Shown here piece after piece: positions 9,590 through 18,393 of a DNA stretch of 64,000 nt. The translations under genes were made by a program, and so were the position numbers. A model generated the notes under the pieces. The model worked only from the letters and a program-made list of their open reading frames with translations. It was not told the DNA's origin and made no database searches. The stretch spans positions 496,001 through 560,000 of the forward strand of contig JADCRD010000002.1 in the NCBI GenBank assembly GCA_014946745.1, in the 5' to 3' direction. Source of the stretch: Lysobacterales bacterium (GTDB lineage: Bacteria > Pseudomonadota > Gammaproteobacteria > Xanthomonadales > Xanthomonadaceae). How positions within the stretch are numbered: position 1 is the first letter of the stretch; every line of letters starts with the position of its first letter.

Positions 9590-10050
9590 GGCGGATCGCG
9601 GATCAGGCGCGCGTGCAGGCTGGCCGCAGGCAAGGCACACAGATCGCCACGCCCGAACCAGCGGTAGCGATTGCGCGCGATCCATCCATAAAGACGCTTG
9701 CGCAGCGGCCGCGGCACGATCCGCAGCAGGCAGAAGGCGCGCCCCCAGCCGCCGCTGCGCTCGCCGACCCGGATCAGCGCCTCGAAATCCCCCAGCACCT
9801 GCCCGCGCTCCAGCAGCAGCCAGGTCTCAGGGCTGTCGACACGCAGGCCGTAGTGGCTCAACAGCGCGCGGCCCAAGACGGTCTGCACCGGGCAGATGCG
9901 GATCTCGCCGCTGCGATCGAGCCGATCAATCATGCGCGCGCCGAAACAGCACAGCGCGCACTCGGCGTCCATCAAGGCGATGGGAAAGCGATCGTCGAAG
10001 CCCGGCACCTGCGGATCGGAGCGATAGCTGAAGTCGGCGGATGCGCGCAT
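9586..10050 (-). CDS. DCC-family (DUF393) putative thiol-disulfide oxidoreductase
   Basis: ATG 10050 gives 154 residues that begin just before the family core (FPIALMDAECALCCFGARMIDRLDR). The DxxCxxC pattern is the DUF393/DCC hallmark, and the C-terminal WFGRGDLC segment fits the family. These small thioredoxin-like proteins often sit beside DUF4166 or saccharopine-dehydrogenase-like genes, as here. The redox substrate is not known. It is the first gene of a two-gene operon with the overlapping downstream enzyme. Confidence 0.75.
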   Translation of the reverse strand: MRASADFSYRSDPQVPGFDDRFPIALMDAECALCCFGARMIDRLDRSGEIRICPVQTVLGRALLSHYGLRVDSPETWLLLERGQVLGDFEALIRVGERSGGWGRAFCLLRIVPRPLRKRLYGWIARNRYRWFGRGDLCALPAASLHARLIRDPP

Positions 10051-10600
10051 GCGGGAAGTGTACGAAAGCGCAGCCACCTGCACGTAGCGCAAGATCGTGC
10101 GCAGTCGGGCCGGGCGCTGGGCACTGCAGGCGACCCACGGCGAGGACCGCCGCATGCGCGCGATGCTATCCGCGCTTCCGCGACCTTACCCGCAACGCGT
10201 TCGCTTGACGCTCGGTGGCTTGCGGTGAACACCAGCAAACGCCGCCATTTCGCATCGCCCCCCATCAGCGGGCCCAAGGCAGCACTGCGGCGCGGCCGGA
10301 TCGTTTCGTCTTCGGGTTTTCGCTCTCCGCACTCGTCCGCGCCAGGAACAGACGCTGTGGCCGGCCGATCGTCGCGCGGCTTCCGCCGTTGGTGCGCGTC
10401 TTCCCGTGCACTGTACAAGGATCAGCAGGCGGTTCGTCGGCCTTGGCCTCGGTGTAGGTGCCTGCATCGGGGACCGCGTTGATAGGGCGGTCGCATCCGG
10501 CGCCGGCGGATAACCCTCGATGCGCCCGCTGTCGACGACCGTGATCCCCGCGGCGTGGATTCCGCGTTTCTCGAGGTACTCATCCTCGAAGGAGCCTGCC
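10051..10600. other. 550-bp intergenic region, possible gene remnant
   Basis: The region lies between divergent genes and must hold both promoters. On the minus strand an open frame from 10602 reads EDEYLEKRGIHAAGITVVDSG, which vaguely recalls the N-terminus of serine beta-lactamase-like hydrolases. It then decays into Arg/Pro-rich low-complexity sequence with no catalytic SxxK. It may be a degraded fragment, but this is weak. I see no RNA gene or mobile element. Confidence 0.25.
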
Positions 10601-12343
10601 ATGCGAACGCTGTCACTCGTCGTTACCCTCAGTGCGTTCACCACCCCACTCTGGGCGGCCGATTTCACGGTGACTCGGACCGATGACCCGGCACCGGACG
10701 GCGTGACGTTGAGCCAATGCAGGGTCGGCGGAGATTGCTCGCTGCGCGAGGCGGTGCTGGCTGCGAACAAGCGTCCAGGACCCGACCGCATCCTTCTAGG
10801 GCGCGCGGTGTACGAACTCACGCGCGCGACCAGTGCCACCACGCCCGATGGACGCTCGGGTCCTCTGCTGGTGACCGACACTCTGGATGTCGCAGGCGCG
10901 GGCTCGGCCCGCACACGCGTTCGCTGGCGCAGCGGGGTGACACCTCCGCACATGTTCACACCGCACAAGCACCCGGTGTGGACGGCGAGCGGTGACTACC
11001 AGATCGACCTGCAGGCCATGACCATCTCCGGCGGACGCGGTGCCGCCGGGGGCTGCATCGACCGTTGGGCCGGCGACCTCAACCTCCGCGACGTGGTGGT
11101 CGAGAGCTGCGAGGGCACGACCGGCGGTGCCATCCACTTCGGGGGCGCGTACACGAGCGAAGGCGCCGGCGCGTACGTGCTGTCGTTGGTAGACACCACG
11201 CTGCGCGACAACCTGGCGCAGTATGGCGGCGCCCTCTTCCTGCGGCAGACGGGAACTGTCATCGGAGACGGCGCGCGACTGCTCGACAACACCGCGTTGC
11301 AGCATGGCGGGGCCGTGGACGCCGTGCCCGCCGAAACGACGGTGATTTCCTACGCCTTGCAAATGGTCTGGCGCAGCGAAGGCGACGGCACCCAGGTCGC
11401 GGACAACAGTGCGGGAGGCAATGGCGGCGGCTTCTCCCTGGTCGGTCCCGGCTACGCGAACATCTTCTCCGTCTCCGGCGCCGCACCGATCGTGTTCGAA
11501 CGCAATGTCGCGGTTGGCGAGGGCGGTGCCATCAGCATGCGGCTCCAGTCCTTCGCCAGTCCCGTGGCCGGCACCACCGCCGGCATGACGCTCGAACAGG
11601 CGCGCCTGTACGACAACGCGGCCGCCAGCGGCGGGGCCGTCATGCTGCGTGCCGTAAGGGCGGTGATGAACGACATCGAGTTCGCGCGCAACAGTGCGCA
11701 GAACGGCTCCGGCGGCGCGATTGCGGCGGACTACGCCACGTCGGGCTCCCGTCAGAGCCTGCTGGCCATCCAGCGCGCGAGCTTCAACCAGAACCATGCG
11801 ACCCAGCGCGGCGGAGCGATATCCAGCCAGTGCCAGATTGTCAGCGCCTACGACAGCTCGTTCCATGCCAATACCTCGATCGGCAATGGCGAAGTGATCT
11901 CGAGTACGGGCTACACGAACTTTATCCACGTCAGCACCGATGGGCACGGCCAACCCACCATGGGCCCCGCCAGCCTGCACCTGACCCATCACACCGCGTG
12001 TCCCGGGTCGGGCTTCACGATCGCCAACAGCGTGATCGGCGGCACCGACAACTGCTACGGGCAGCATGGAATCATCATGAGCAACGGCGGCAATCAGTTC
12101 AGCAGCTACGCGGGCGGCTGCTACTTCCAGGCGGGCCTGGATGCCTACGGCAGCTCGGCCAGCTTCGCCCTCAGCGTCGGCACCTTCGGTGGCGACAAGA
12201 GCGTTCTCGGCTGGACCAACGACGGCATCACCCGCCCGCAGGTGAACTTCGGTCAGCCATCACTGTGCTCGATTACGGACGTGCGAGGCCTGCCGCGCAA
12301 CGTGGGCGCCTGCGATGCGGGCGCGTTCGAGCAGCAGTGGTGA
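10601..12343 (+). CDS. CSLREA-domain secreted parallel beta-helix protein
   Basis: ATG 10601 follows AAGGAG by 7 nt. The 580-residue product has a Sec signal (MRTLSLVVTLSAFTTPLWA). It then carries a CSLREA domain: DFTVTRTDD ... GGDCSLREAVLAAN at residues ~20-60. The rest has repeated short beta-strand coils with Gly-Gly-Ala turns (RGAAGGCIDRW, YGGALFLRQT, GGAVDAVPAE, SGGAVMLRA), typical of right-handed parallel beta-helices with polymorphic-outer-membrane-protein-like repeats. It ends RNVGACDAGAFEQQW, as choice-of-anchor-type proteins often do. Predicted surface or extracellular; substrate unknown. Confidence 0.8.
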   Translation: MRTLSLVVTLSAFTTPLWAADFTVTRTDDPAPDGVTLSQCRVGGDCSLREAVLAANKRPGPDRILLGRAVYELTRATSATTPDGRSGPLLVTDTLDVAGAGSARTRVRWRSGVTPPHMFTPHKHPVWTASGDYQIDLQAMTISGGRGAAGGCIDRWAGDLNLRDVVVESCEGTTGGAIHFGGAYTSEGAGAYVLSLVDTTLRDNLAQYGGALFLRQTGTVIGDGARLLDNTALQHGGAVDAVPAETTVISYALQMVWRSEGDGTQVADNSAGGNGGGFSLVGPGYANIFSVSGAAPIVFERNVAVGEGGAISMRLQSFASPVAGTTAGMTLEQARLYDNAAASGGAVMLRAVRAVMNDIEFARNSAQNGSGGAIAADYATSGSRQSLLAIQRASFNQNHATQRGGAISSQCQIVSAYDSSFHANTSIGNGEVISSTGYTNFIHVSTDGHGQPTMGPASLHLTHHTACPGSGFTIANSVIGGTDNCYGQHGIIMSNGGNQFSSYAGGCYFQAGLDAYGSSASFALSVGTFGGDKSVLGWTNDGITRPQVNFGQPSLCSITDVRGLPRNVGACDAGAFEQQW

Positions 12344-12703
12344 ACTCGCGATCTGGACTCGTGATCTGGACTCGTGGTCTGGACGTGCCGATGGACTTCG
12401 ACATCCACGAATCACATCCACGAATCGTTCTCAAGAAGCGCGAGCCGGGAAGCGCGAACCGGTGCAGGCACCCAAGGTCGGGATCATGTGGCCCGGCCAT
12501 TTCAGGGCTGTCGCAGTCTGCCGGATGCCGGGACGTGTCCTCGCCGTTCGCAGCACGTCGAGCCAAGGTGGCCAAGCAAGCAGCGCTCCGTACTCCACAC
12601 TTGCTTGAGGTGCAGCGGGTTCGCATGGATACGGCGCCTCAGTTGCCTTCGCGCTCGCGGCAGCGCCAGCGGCGAGCGCGCTTGCGCGTCCACCTTGGCT
12701 CGG
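12344..12703. other. 360-bp gene-free stretch with short direct repeats
   Basis: Just after the CSLREA stop the sequence holds direct repeats: TCTGGACTCGTG about every 13-14 nt (~12350-12385), then ATCCACGAATC twice (12410-12430), then AAGCGCGA twice. The remainder is ordinary high-GC sequence. I find no supported gene; it separates two convergent genes. Confidence 0.4.
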
Positions 12704-13795
12704 CTACTCGATGACGAAGTCCTTCCCCAGCCGCTGCTTGATCTCGGCGGCGCGGCGGCGGCTGACCGGCAGCGCGCGGCCGTCGTGCAGCTCGCAGCGC
12801 CAGCCCTGGGCATTGCGGCGCAGGCGGCGCACGGCGTCCAGCGCCACCCAGTGCGAGCGGTGGATGCGCAGTCCGCGCGCGCCGAGCTCGGCTTCCGCTT
12901 CGGCCAGGCTGCCGAGCACGGTCGCGCGACCGCGGCGGGTGACCACCTGCAGGTAGTGCAGATCCGAGCTGATCGACACCAGCTGGCGGCCGATCGCCAG
13001 CGGCAGGCGATCGAGCAGACCTTCGACCGCATCTGCGCGCCCGGCCGGGCTCGGCGTCGCGCCCAGCGCGACGGCTTCGCTGCCCGCGTCATCCACCTGC
13101 AGCGTCGAGTGTGCGGAGTCCGCGGAGCTCCCGGGCTCGGGTTCGACATCGGTGGCAGCGTCGAACGGGCGGTCGGGGCCGGCTTCCGGGTGGGGCTCCG
13201 CGTCGCGGTGCGAGGCGCGAGCGCGCGACTCCGCAGGTCCGCTGCGATCGCTCGGGGCATCGCTACCTGCCTGTCCGCGCTGAGCGACGTTCCCGGCGTA
13301 CGCGTGCATCGCGGCAGGGCTCAGCTGCGGCTGTGCCACCTGCAGCATCGGCATCGCATTGATCAGCAGCCAGGCCGGCAGATAGCTGGGCAGCAGGGAC
13401 AGCCATTCCGCCGCCAGCGCGCGCGTGCCGCCGGCGAGCTCCCAGGCATCGAGCCAGTCATCGACGGGTTCAGGCGGGGGCGCCGGCAGCAGGGCTTCCA
13501 GGCCGAGGGCGATCGGCGTGAACGCGGTGGCGCCGGCCAGGCCGCTCAGCAGCAGGGTGGTCCAGGGCCGCCGTGCCAGCGTGGGGCGCAGGCCCAACAG
13601 CAGGCGGGTGGCGAACAGGGCGCAAAGTATGCCGAGGCCGATGTGCGCCGCCCAGGCCAGCAGCGCGGTGAAGAAGCCCAGATGCGCGGTCGGCGGCGGC
13701 TGCAGGGCGGCGAACAGCAGGGCCAGCAGCGCGGTGAGCGCGGCGATCTGCAGCCAGAAGCGGGGCGGGTCGGTGAAAGTCGACGTCACGGACAT
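12704..13795 (-). CDS. membrane-anchored LytTR transcriptional regulator
   Basis: The product has 363 residues from ATG 13795 (a GTG sits one codon earlier). The N-terminal half has about four membrane segments (FWLQIAALTALLALLFAAL; LLAWAAHIGLGILCALF; TLLLSGLAGATAFTPIAL; LLPSYLPAWLLINAM). A long Ser/Glu/Asp-rich linker follows. The last ~100 residues form a LytTR DNA-binding domain (LVSISSDLHYLQVVTRRGRA ... IHRSHWVALDAVRRL ... LPVSRRRAAEIKQRLG). This is a one-component regulator with no receiver domain. It is divergent from the outer-membrane beta-barrel gene at 13932 with 136 bp between, so that gene is the obvious candidate target. Confidence 0.85.
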   Translation of the reverse strand: MSVTSTFTDPPRFWLQIAALTALLALLFAALQPPPTAHLGFFTALLAWAAHIGLGILCALFATRLLLGLRPTLARRPWTTLLLSGLAGATAFTPIALGLEALLPAPPPEPVDDWLDAWELAGGTRALAAEWLSLLPSYLPAWLLINAMPMLQVAQPQLSPAAMHAYAGNVAQRGQAGSDAPSDRSGPAESRARASHRDAEPHPEAGPDRPFDAATDVEPEPGSSADSAHSTLQVDDAGSEAVALGATPSPAGRADAVEGLLDRLPLAIGRQLVSISSDLHYLQVVTRRGRATVLGSLAEAEAELGARGLRIHRSHWVALDAVRRLRRNAQGWRCELHDGRALPVSRRRAAEIKQRLGKDFVIE

Positions 13796-13931
13796 CACGC
13801 GGGCGTGCGGCGCGTTGCCGCTGGTGCACGAAAGCTACCACTGGTGGGCGCTGCCGGCCGCGCACGTCGCCGCCGCCCGATGCTGTGGCCGCCCCGGCAG
13901 CCTCGCCGGATCGACCCTGGACAACCTCCTC

Positions 13932-14594
13932 ATGAAGACAAGCCCCCTGGCAGGACGGCTGGCCCTGTTCTCCGCCTGCCTGTTCGTTGCGACATCGATG
14001 CCCGCCCAGGCGGAAAGCGGCTGGTACGCCGGCGTGCTGACCGGCCTCACCGGACAGTCGGACCAGACCCTGCGGCTCGAAGGCAGTGCGCCCGAAACCG
14101 GCAAGGCGGGGTTCTCCAGCGGCCTGTTGGCCGGCGGCGCGGTGGGCTATCGGTTCGCGAGCGGCTGGCGACTGGAGACGGAGTTCACCTATCAGAGCGT
14201 CGACCGCGACGGCGCGGTGTTTCGCAATTCGGCCCTGCAGGGCGAGGGCAACTATGCCTCGACCGGTTTCGCGCTGAACGCGCTCTACGAGTTCGACCTG
14301 TTTGGCTCGCCGCGCGCGCGCAGCTACGTGGGCGCAGGCGTGGTGGCTCTGACCGAAGTCGACATCGACTTCGAAACCGCGGCGGGCGAGCGCTCGTTCA
14401 GCGGCGACGACACCGCGCTGCAGCTGCTGGCGGGGGTGCGCTACGACCTCGGCGACCGCTGGTATCTCGATCTCGGCCTGCGCCAGCTGCGCGCGTCGAG
14501 CCTGCGGCTGGAAGGCGAAGGCAGCACGCTCGGCGCTGTGCGGGGGGACTACCGCCCCTGGGCGGTGACGCTGGGCGCGGGCTGGCGGTTCTGA
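13932..14594 (+). CDS. outer-membrane beta-barrel protein
   Basis: The 220-residue product has a Sec signal (MKTSPLAGRLALFSACLFVATSMPAQA). The mature part has alternating-residue amphipathic strands typical of small 8-stranded OmpA/OmpW-like barrels (SGWYAGVLTGLTG, AVGYRFASGWRLETEFTYQ, SYVGAGVVALTEV, LQLLAGVRYDLGDRWYLDLGLRQL). It ends in the outer-membrane sorting signature WAVTLGAGWRF (terminal Phe). No good Shine-Dalgarno precedes ATG 13932; the start is fixed by the signal peptide. It is divergent from the LytTR regulator. The role could be adhesion or structural. Confidence 0.8.
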   Translation: MKTSPLAGRLALFSACLFVATSMPAQAESGWYAGVLTGLTGQSDQTLRLEGSAPETGKAGFSSGLLAGGAVGYRFASGWRLETEFTYQSVDRDGAVFRNSALQGEGNYASTGFALNALYEFDLFGSPRARSYVGAGVVALTEVDIDFETAAGERSFSGDDTALQLLAGVRYDLGDRWYLDLGLRQLRASSLRLEGEGSTLGAVRGDYRPWAVTLGAGWRF

Positions 14595-14656
14595 GCGAGG
14601 CCGCTGCGGACGCGACGTCCGCGGTTCACACCACCACCAAAAGCTCAAGGCACTGA

Positions 14657-14687
14657 GGCTTCGACGCTCGGACAGAGCGCCGAAGCC
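14657..14687. terminator. shared hairpin between convergent genes
   Basis: The arm at 14657-14669 (GGCTTCGACGCTC) pairs with 14675-14687 with one mismatch around loop GGACA. It lies between the stop of the outer-membrane protein (14594) and the convergent stop at 14697, and so could end both transcripts. T-runs are weak (CATGTTTG follows). Confidence 0.5.
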
Positions 14688-14696
14688 CATGTTTGC

Positions 14697-15104
14697 TCAG
14701 CTGGCCACAGGCGAGGCCGAGACTCGCTCTTCGCGCGGCACCTGGTGATCGGGCACCGTGTAGAGGAACCAGGTGATCACATCGCCCCAGTTGACCTGGG
14801 TCTGCTGGAAAGTGGGACGTGGGCCCGGCGGATAGGCGCCGTTGACCAGGTACTGCAGCACCTGCTCACCGGGCTGGCCGATCTTGGGGCCGAGCTTGTT
14901 GGCAATGGTTCTGCCTTGGTAGCTGATCGAAGAGACGATCGTCCGTGAGGGCACGATTCGGCTTGGGGCGGTGGTGTAGGTGAGGCCCGGCGTGAGGTCC
15001 ATGACCTGTTGCACGGTCGCGGGGAGTGGCAGCGAAACGAACTTGGGCGTGCTGAAGAGGCCCTTCACCACGATGAAGACGCCGATTACAGGATCGACAG
15101 GCAT
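14697..15104 (-). CDS. hypothetical protein
   Basis: The 135-residue protein begins MPVDPVIGVFIVVKGLFSTPKF. It has no signal peptide beyond a mildly hydrophobic start. GGAG lies 8 nt before ATG 15104, which supports the start. It contains LTPGLTYTTAPSRIVPSRT and a Pro-rich segment (YPPGPRPTFQQTQVNWGDVITWFLY). I do not recognise a family, and no neighbour suggests a role. The good ribosome-binding site and non-biased composition support a real gene. Confidence 0.55.
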   Translation of the reverse strand: MPVDPVIGVFIVVKGLFSTPKFVSLPLPATVQQVMDLTPGLTYTTAPSRIVPSRTIVSSISYQGRTIANKLGPKIGQPGEQVLQYLVNGAYPPGPRPTFQQTQVNWGDVITWFLYTVPDHQVPREERVSASPVAS

Positions 15105-15704
15105 GCGAGTGACTCCGTTTGCGTAGCGCGGATGCAGAGGGAAGAGGCTGCTTCAACGGCTGCAAAAGAGGACGCGGCCTCGCTCCGCGTCCTCGTCGTG
15201 TAGTGCAGGCTCGGAGTCGCAGGCGACATGCCTTGCGGCCTAACTCAGGCCGTGAATCCAAGGGCATGCAGGCAGGGACCACGCAGAGCTGCCTACGCCG
15301 GCCCGAGCGCGCACACCGCTGGGACCGGCCGAAGCTGTTGCGCATGCTGGCAGACACTGGTGCAGCGGCGTAACTGTCGGATCTGACACTGCCTCGCGGA
15401 GCTGCGCGCGCGGCCGCGCGATGCGCTGCTGCGCAGCCGAGGGCGCGCGCGAAGCGGCGATCCGCGATGCCGGCCGCGCGCTCGGAGCCTTGCCTTTGGC
15501 CTGAGTTGCCCGCCTTTCATCCGACTTCGCTGCAGTGCAGCGATACGCCGGCGTCTCCCCAAAACTGCTGCGCAGTTCATGGGACGGGCGATTCCAGGCC
15601 CGTACAGTTCGCGCGCCGGTCACCCAGAGGGGGGTGGTCACCGGCAGACATGGCTGAGCCCAGCAGCCTGTGTGATCCCATACAAGACCAACAGGTGCAT
15701 TCCC
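15105..15704. other. 600-bp region upstream of the pectate lyase gene
   Basis: It contains the promoter side of the divergent 135-residue gene and of the PL9 gene. Visible structures: an imperfect inverted repeat GCCGGTCACCC/GGGTGGTCACCGGC at about 15613-15645, and a GC-alternating purine-pyrimidine stretch near 15400-15460. I found no convincing riboswitch, small RNA or gene. Its length suggests regulation of the lyase. Confidence 0.3.
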
Positions 15705-16976
15705 ATGTTCAAGATGCTTATCGCGAGCGGCCTGACCGCTCTGGTTCTGGCTGCGCCGGCGCAGGCGCAGACCGTCACTGGCTGCGGTACCGAGACCAGC
15801 AATCTGCGGGCGAGCCGCGTGTACTACGTCACTCCGGACGGTGCCGCCAACGGCGCCGGCACCAGCTTCCGCGCGCCGATGAGCCTGGCCGCCGCGCTGG
15901 GCCGCGTCACCGCCGGCCAGATGGTGCTTCTGCAGCCCGGCACCTACCGCATCCCGTACACCGCCGGCGCCAAGAACACGATCACGCTGAGCAAGTCCGG
16001 CAGCGCAGGCTCGCCGATCTATCTGGTCGGAGCCAACTGCGGACGCGCGGTGATCGACTTCCAGTTCCCCGCCAACACCTGGGTGCAGGATTCCTACGGC
16101 TTCCACCTGACCGGCAGCTACTGGTACTTCAAGGGCATCGACGTCACCCGCGCCGGCTATCAGGGCACCTATGTCACCGGCAGCTACAACACCTTCGAGA
16201 ACACCGCGTTCTACGACAACCGCAACACCGGCCTTGAGATCAACAAGGGCGGTTCGTACACCACGGTCATCAACTCCGATGCGTATCGGAATTACGACCC
16301 CAAGAACAAGGGCGGCATGGCCGACGGCTTCGCGCCCAAGCAAACCCAGGGCCCGGGCAACCGCTTCTTCGGCTGCCGCGCCTGGGAGAACTCGGACGAT
16401 GGCTTCGACACCTTCGACAGCACCCAGCCGGTGGTGATCGAGAACAGCTGGACCTTCCGCAACGGTGTCGACGTCTGGGGCTACGGTGGCTTCGACGGCA
16501 ACGGCAACGGCTTCAAGCTCGGTGGCAACCGCAAGGCGCAGCGCAACCGCATCGTCAACTCGGTGGCGTTCGGGCATCCGAACAAGGGCTTCGATCAGAA
16601 CAACAACGCCGGCGGCGTGACCCTGCTGAACAACACCGGCTTCAGCAATGGCGTCAACTTCGGCTTTGGCAACGCGCTGAACTCGGGTGAGCGCCACACC
16701 CTGCGCAACAACATCTCGCTGCAGGGCCGCTCGGGCGACAGCGTCTCCAACGCCAATGCCTCGAACAACACCTGGAACGGCATCGCGGTGGGCCGCGGCG
16801 ATTTCGTCAACCTGGATCTCTCGCTGGCCACCCAGCGACGCAATCCGGACGGCACCCTGCCGGCCAATGATCTGTTCCGACTGGCGCCGTCGAGCCGGCT
16901 GATCGATGCCGGCGTGAACGTCGGCCTGCCGTTCCGCGGTCGCGCCCCGGACCTGGGCGCCTTCGAGCGGCAGTAG
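15705..16976 (+). CDS. pectate lyase, polysaccharide lyase family 9
   Basis: The 423-residue secreted enzyme has signal peptide MFKMLIASGLTALVLAAPAQA. It is a right-handed parallel beta-helix with an Asn ladder (NNAGGVTLLNNTGFSNG). Family 9 enzymes cleave polygalacturonate by Ca2+-assisted beta-elimination with Lys as base. By position I see Asp207 (ADGF), Asp231, Asp232 and Asp235 (NSDDGFD) as calcium ligands and Lys271 (NGFKLGG) as the base. These correspond with a constant offset of 2 to the Asp209/233/234/237 and Lys273 set I recall for Dickeya Pel9A. ATG 15705 is fixed by the signal peptide. A hairpin follows the gene. It implies use of plant cell-wall pectin. Confidence 0.88.
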   Translation: MFKMLIASGLTALVLAAPAQAQTVTGCGTETSNLRASRVYYVTPDGAANGAGTSFRAPMSLAAALGRVTAGQMVLLQPGTYRIPYTAGAKNTITLSKSGSAGSPIYLVGANCGRAVIDFQFPANTWVQDSYGFHLTGSYWYFKGIDVTRAGYQGTYVTGSYNTFENTAFYDNRNTGLEINKGGSYTTVINSDAYRNYDPKNKGGMADGFAPKQTQGPGNRFFGCRAWENSDDGFDTFDSTQPVVIENSWTFRNGVDVWGYGGFDGNGNGFKLGGNRKAQRNRIVNSVAFGHPNKGFDQNNNAGGVTLLNNTGFSNGVNFGFGNALNSGERHTLRNNISLQGRSGDSVSNANASNNTWNGIAVGRGDFVNLDLSLATQRRNPDGTLPANDLFRLAPSSRLIDAGVNVGLPFRGRAPDLGAFERQ

Positions 16977-17021
16977 CGCAGACAGAAAGGCCAGCCGCGC
17001 AGCCGCGACAGGCAGCTGCAG

Positions 17022-17047
17022 GCCCCTCGGCTGGCGCCGCGAGGGGC
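17022..17047 (+). terminator. hairpin after the pectate lyase gene
   Basis: GCCCCTCG (17022-17029) pairs perfectly with CGAGGGGC (17040-17047) around a 10-nt loop, 45 nt after the PL9 stop. GTTCGT follows, only weakly T-rich. Probable terminator. Confidence 0.55.
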
Positions 17048-17057
17048 GTTCGTGGTG

Positions 17058-17087
17058 ACGAAGCGAGCGCGTGAGCGCTTGCTTCGT
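17058..17087. repeat. 13-bp hairpin with GTGA tetraloop
   Basis: ACGAAGCGAGCGC (17058-17070) pairs with GCGCTTGCTTCGT (17075-17087), with one G-T wobble and loop GTGA. No T-run follows. Either a second terminator-like stem after the PL9 gene or a REP-like hairpin. Confidence 0.45.
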
Positions 17088-17273
17088 CCTGCGGCGGTCA
17101 GGGGCCCACGCCTGTCGAGTGGAACACCCGCCCTACCCTCCGCGCGCGGGCATCTCCCCACGCGGCGGAGGCTGCCGCGCTGCGCCGGCCTGCCGCGCTA
17201 AGCGGTTGCCGCGGCGGCAGCAGATCGCTGCCCCTACACCGGCGCTGCACGCGGGCCTCACCACTCTGCCGCG

Positions 17274-18245
17274 ATGAGCATCGGCAGACCCAGCGTCAAC
17301 ACTCTCGTCCTTGGCGCCGGCCTGACCGGCAGCCTGATCGCCCACGGGCTGGCCGCAGCAGGGGATTCGGTGGCCGTGCTGGACAAGGGCCGCGGCCCCG
17401 GAGGGCGGCTCAGTCTGCGGCGCACGGACAGCGGCAGCTTCGCCCACGGCTGTCCGCTGGAAACCGTCACGGGCTGGGCGCGCGCAGTGCCGCGCGAACG
17501 CCAGCCGTTCCTGGGCTTGACGGACCCACTCAACGCCGCCGATCCGCGGGTGCAGGCGCTGCCCAAGCATCTGATCGGCACGATCGCGGCGCGCTTCGGC
17601 GCCCAGGTCGCGCGCATCGAGCGCAGCGGCACGCGCTGGCAGCTGTGGGATGCTGACGCGGTGCTGCTGGCCGAGGCGCAGCGGCTGGTGCTGACCGCGC
17701 CCGCTCCCCAGAGCGCCGCCCTGCTGGCTGCGCTGCAGCCGGGATGGAGCGAGCGGCTGCACGCGCTCACCTGCGTGCCCAACTGGAGCCTGCTGCTGGC
17801 ACACGAGGCAGGGGCCTCTCTGCTCGACGCGTCGCGGCTCGCTGCCGAGGGCTCGCGGCTGGTCTCGCAGGACGCACTGCCGGGCGGCGAAAGCACAGGG
17901 CGGGCCCTGCAGCGCTGGGTGCTGCAGCTGGACGCCACGCAGAGCCTGTCCCTACTGGAAGCCGCGCCCGCCGAGGTGCTTGAGACGGTGCTGCAGCCGC
18001 TGGGTCTTGCGGCAGCGGAGTTCGTCTACGCCAGCGCGCACCGCTGGCGCTACGCGCGGATGCACGATCCGCTGCCCGAGCCTCTGCTGCTCTGCCACGA
18101 CACGAACCTCGCTGTCTGCGGGGATGCCTTCGCCGGCGCTGCGGCGAATGCAGGCGACAGCGCGGATCTGGCGCGCTGCCACGCCTCCGCGGCGGCCCTG
18201 CTCGCCGCATGGGCACCCAGCGCCCCTGCGATGCGGGCGCTCTGA
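17274..18245 (+). CDS. renalase-like FAD-dependent oxidoreductase
   Basis: The 323-residue product starts with a dinucleotide-binding motif (NTLVLGAGLTGSLIAHGLAAAGDSV), followed by VLDKGRGPGGRL, the second FAD contact typical of bacterial renalase/amine-oxidase-like proteins. Near the C-terminus HRWRYARM and LAVCGDAFAG match the family's FAD-contacting end. Bacterial renalases oxidise dihydro-isomers of beta-NAD(P)H. Whether this member does so is not shown by sequence. Cytoplasmic. Start ATG 17274 lacks a strong Shine-Dalgarno but gives the expected N-terminus. Confidence 0.72.
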   Translation: MSIGRPSVNTLVLGAGLTGSLIAHGLAAAGDSVAVLDKGRGPGGRLSLRRTDSGSFAHGCPLETVTGWARAVPRERQPFLGLTDPLNAADPRVQALPKHLIGTIAARFGAQVARIERSGTRWQLWDADAVLLAEAQRLVLTAPAPQSAALLAALQPGWSERLHALTCVPNWSLLLAHEAGASLLDASRLAAEGSRLVSQDALPGGESTGRALQRWVLQLDATQSLSLLEAAPAEVLETVLQPLGLAAAEFVYASAHRWRYARMHDPLPEPLLLCHDTNLAVCGDAFAGAAANAGDSADLARCHASAAALLAAWAPSAPAMRAL

Positions 18246-18393
18246 GCGCGCGCGTCGAAGCCGCAGCGGCGCGGTGCCGAGGCGGCTTCCGCAGGCAGCG
18301 GCCGTGCGCCCAGGCAGGTTCATCGGCCGCGCCTGGGATCGCCGACCCAGCGCCAGCAAGGGCGACACAGCGAGCAGCGAATCCGGCACGCTT

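Noticed and set aside
12615-12703. N-terminal extension or small gene before the LytTR stop
   Set aside because: Only low-complexity Arg-rich frames; the LytTR stop at 12704 is clear.
15580-15700. c-di-GMP riboswitch upstream of the pectate lyase gene
   Set aside because: The conserved GEMM core segments are absent. Only an imperfect GGTCACC inverted repeat is seen.
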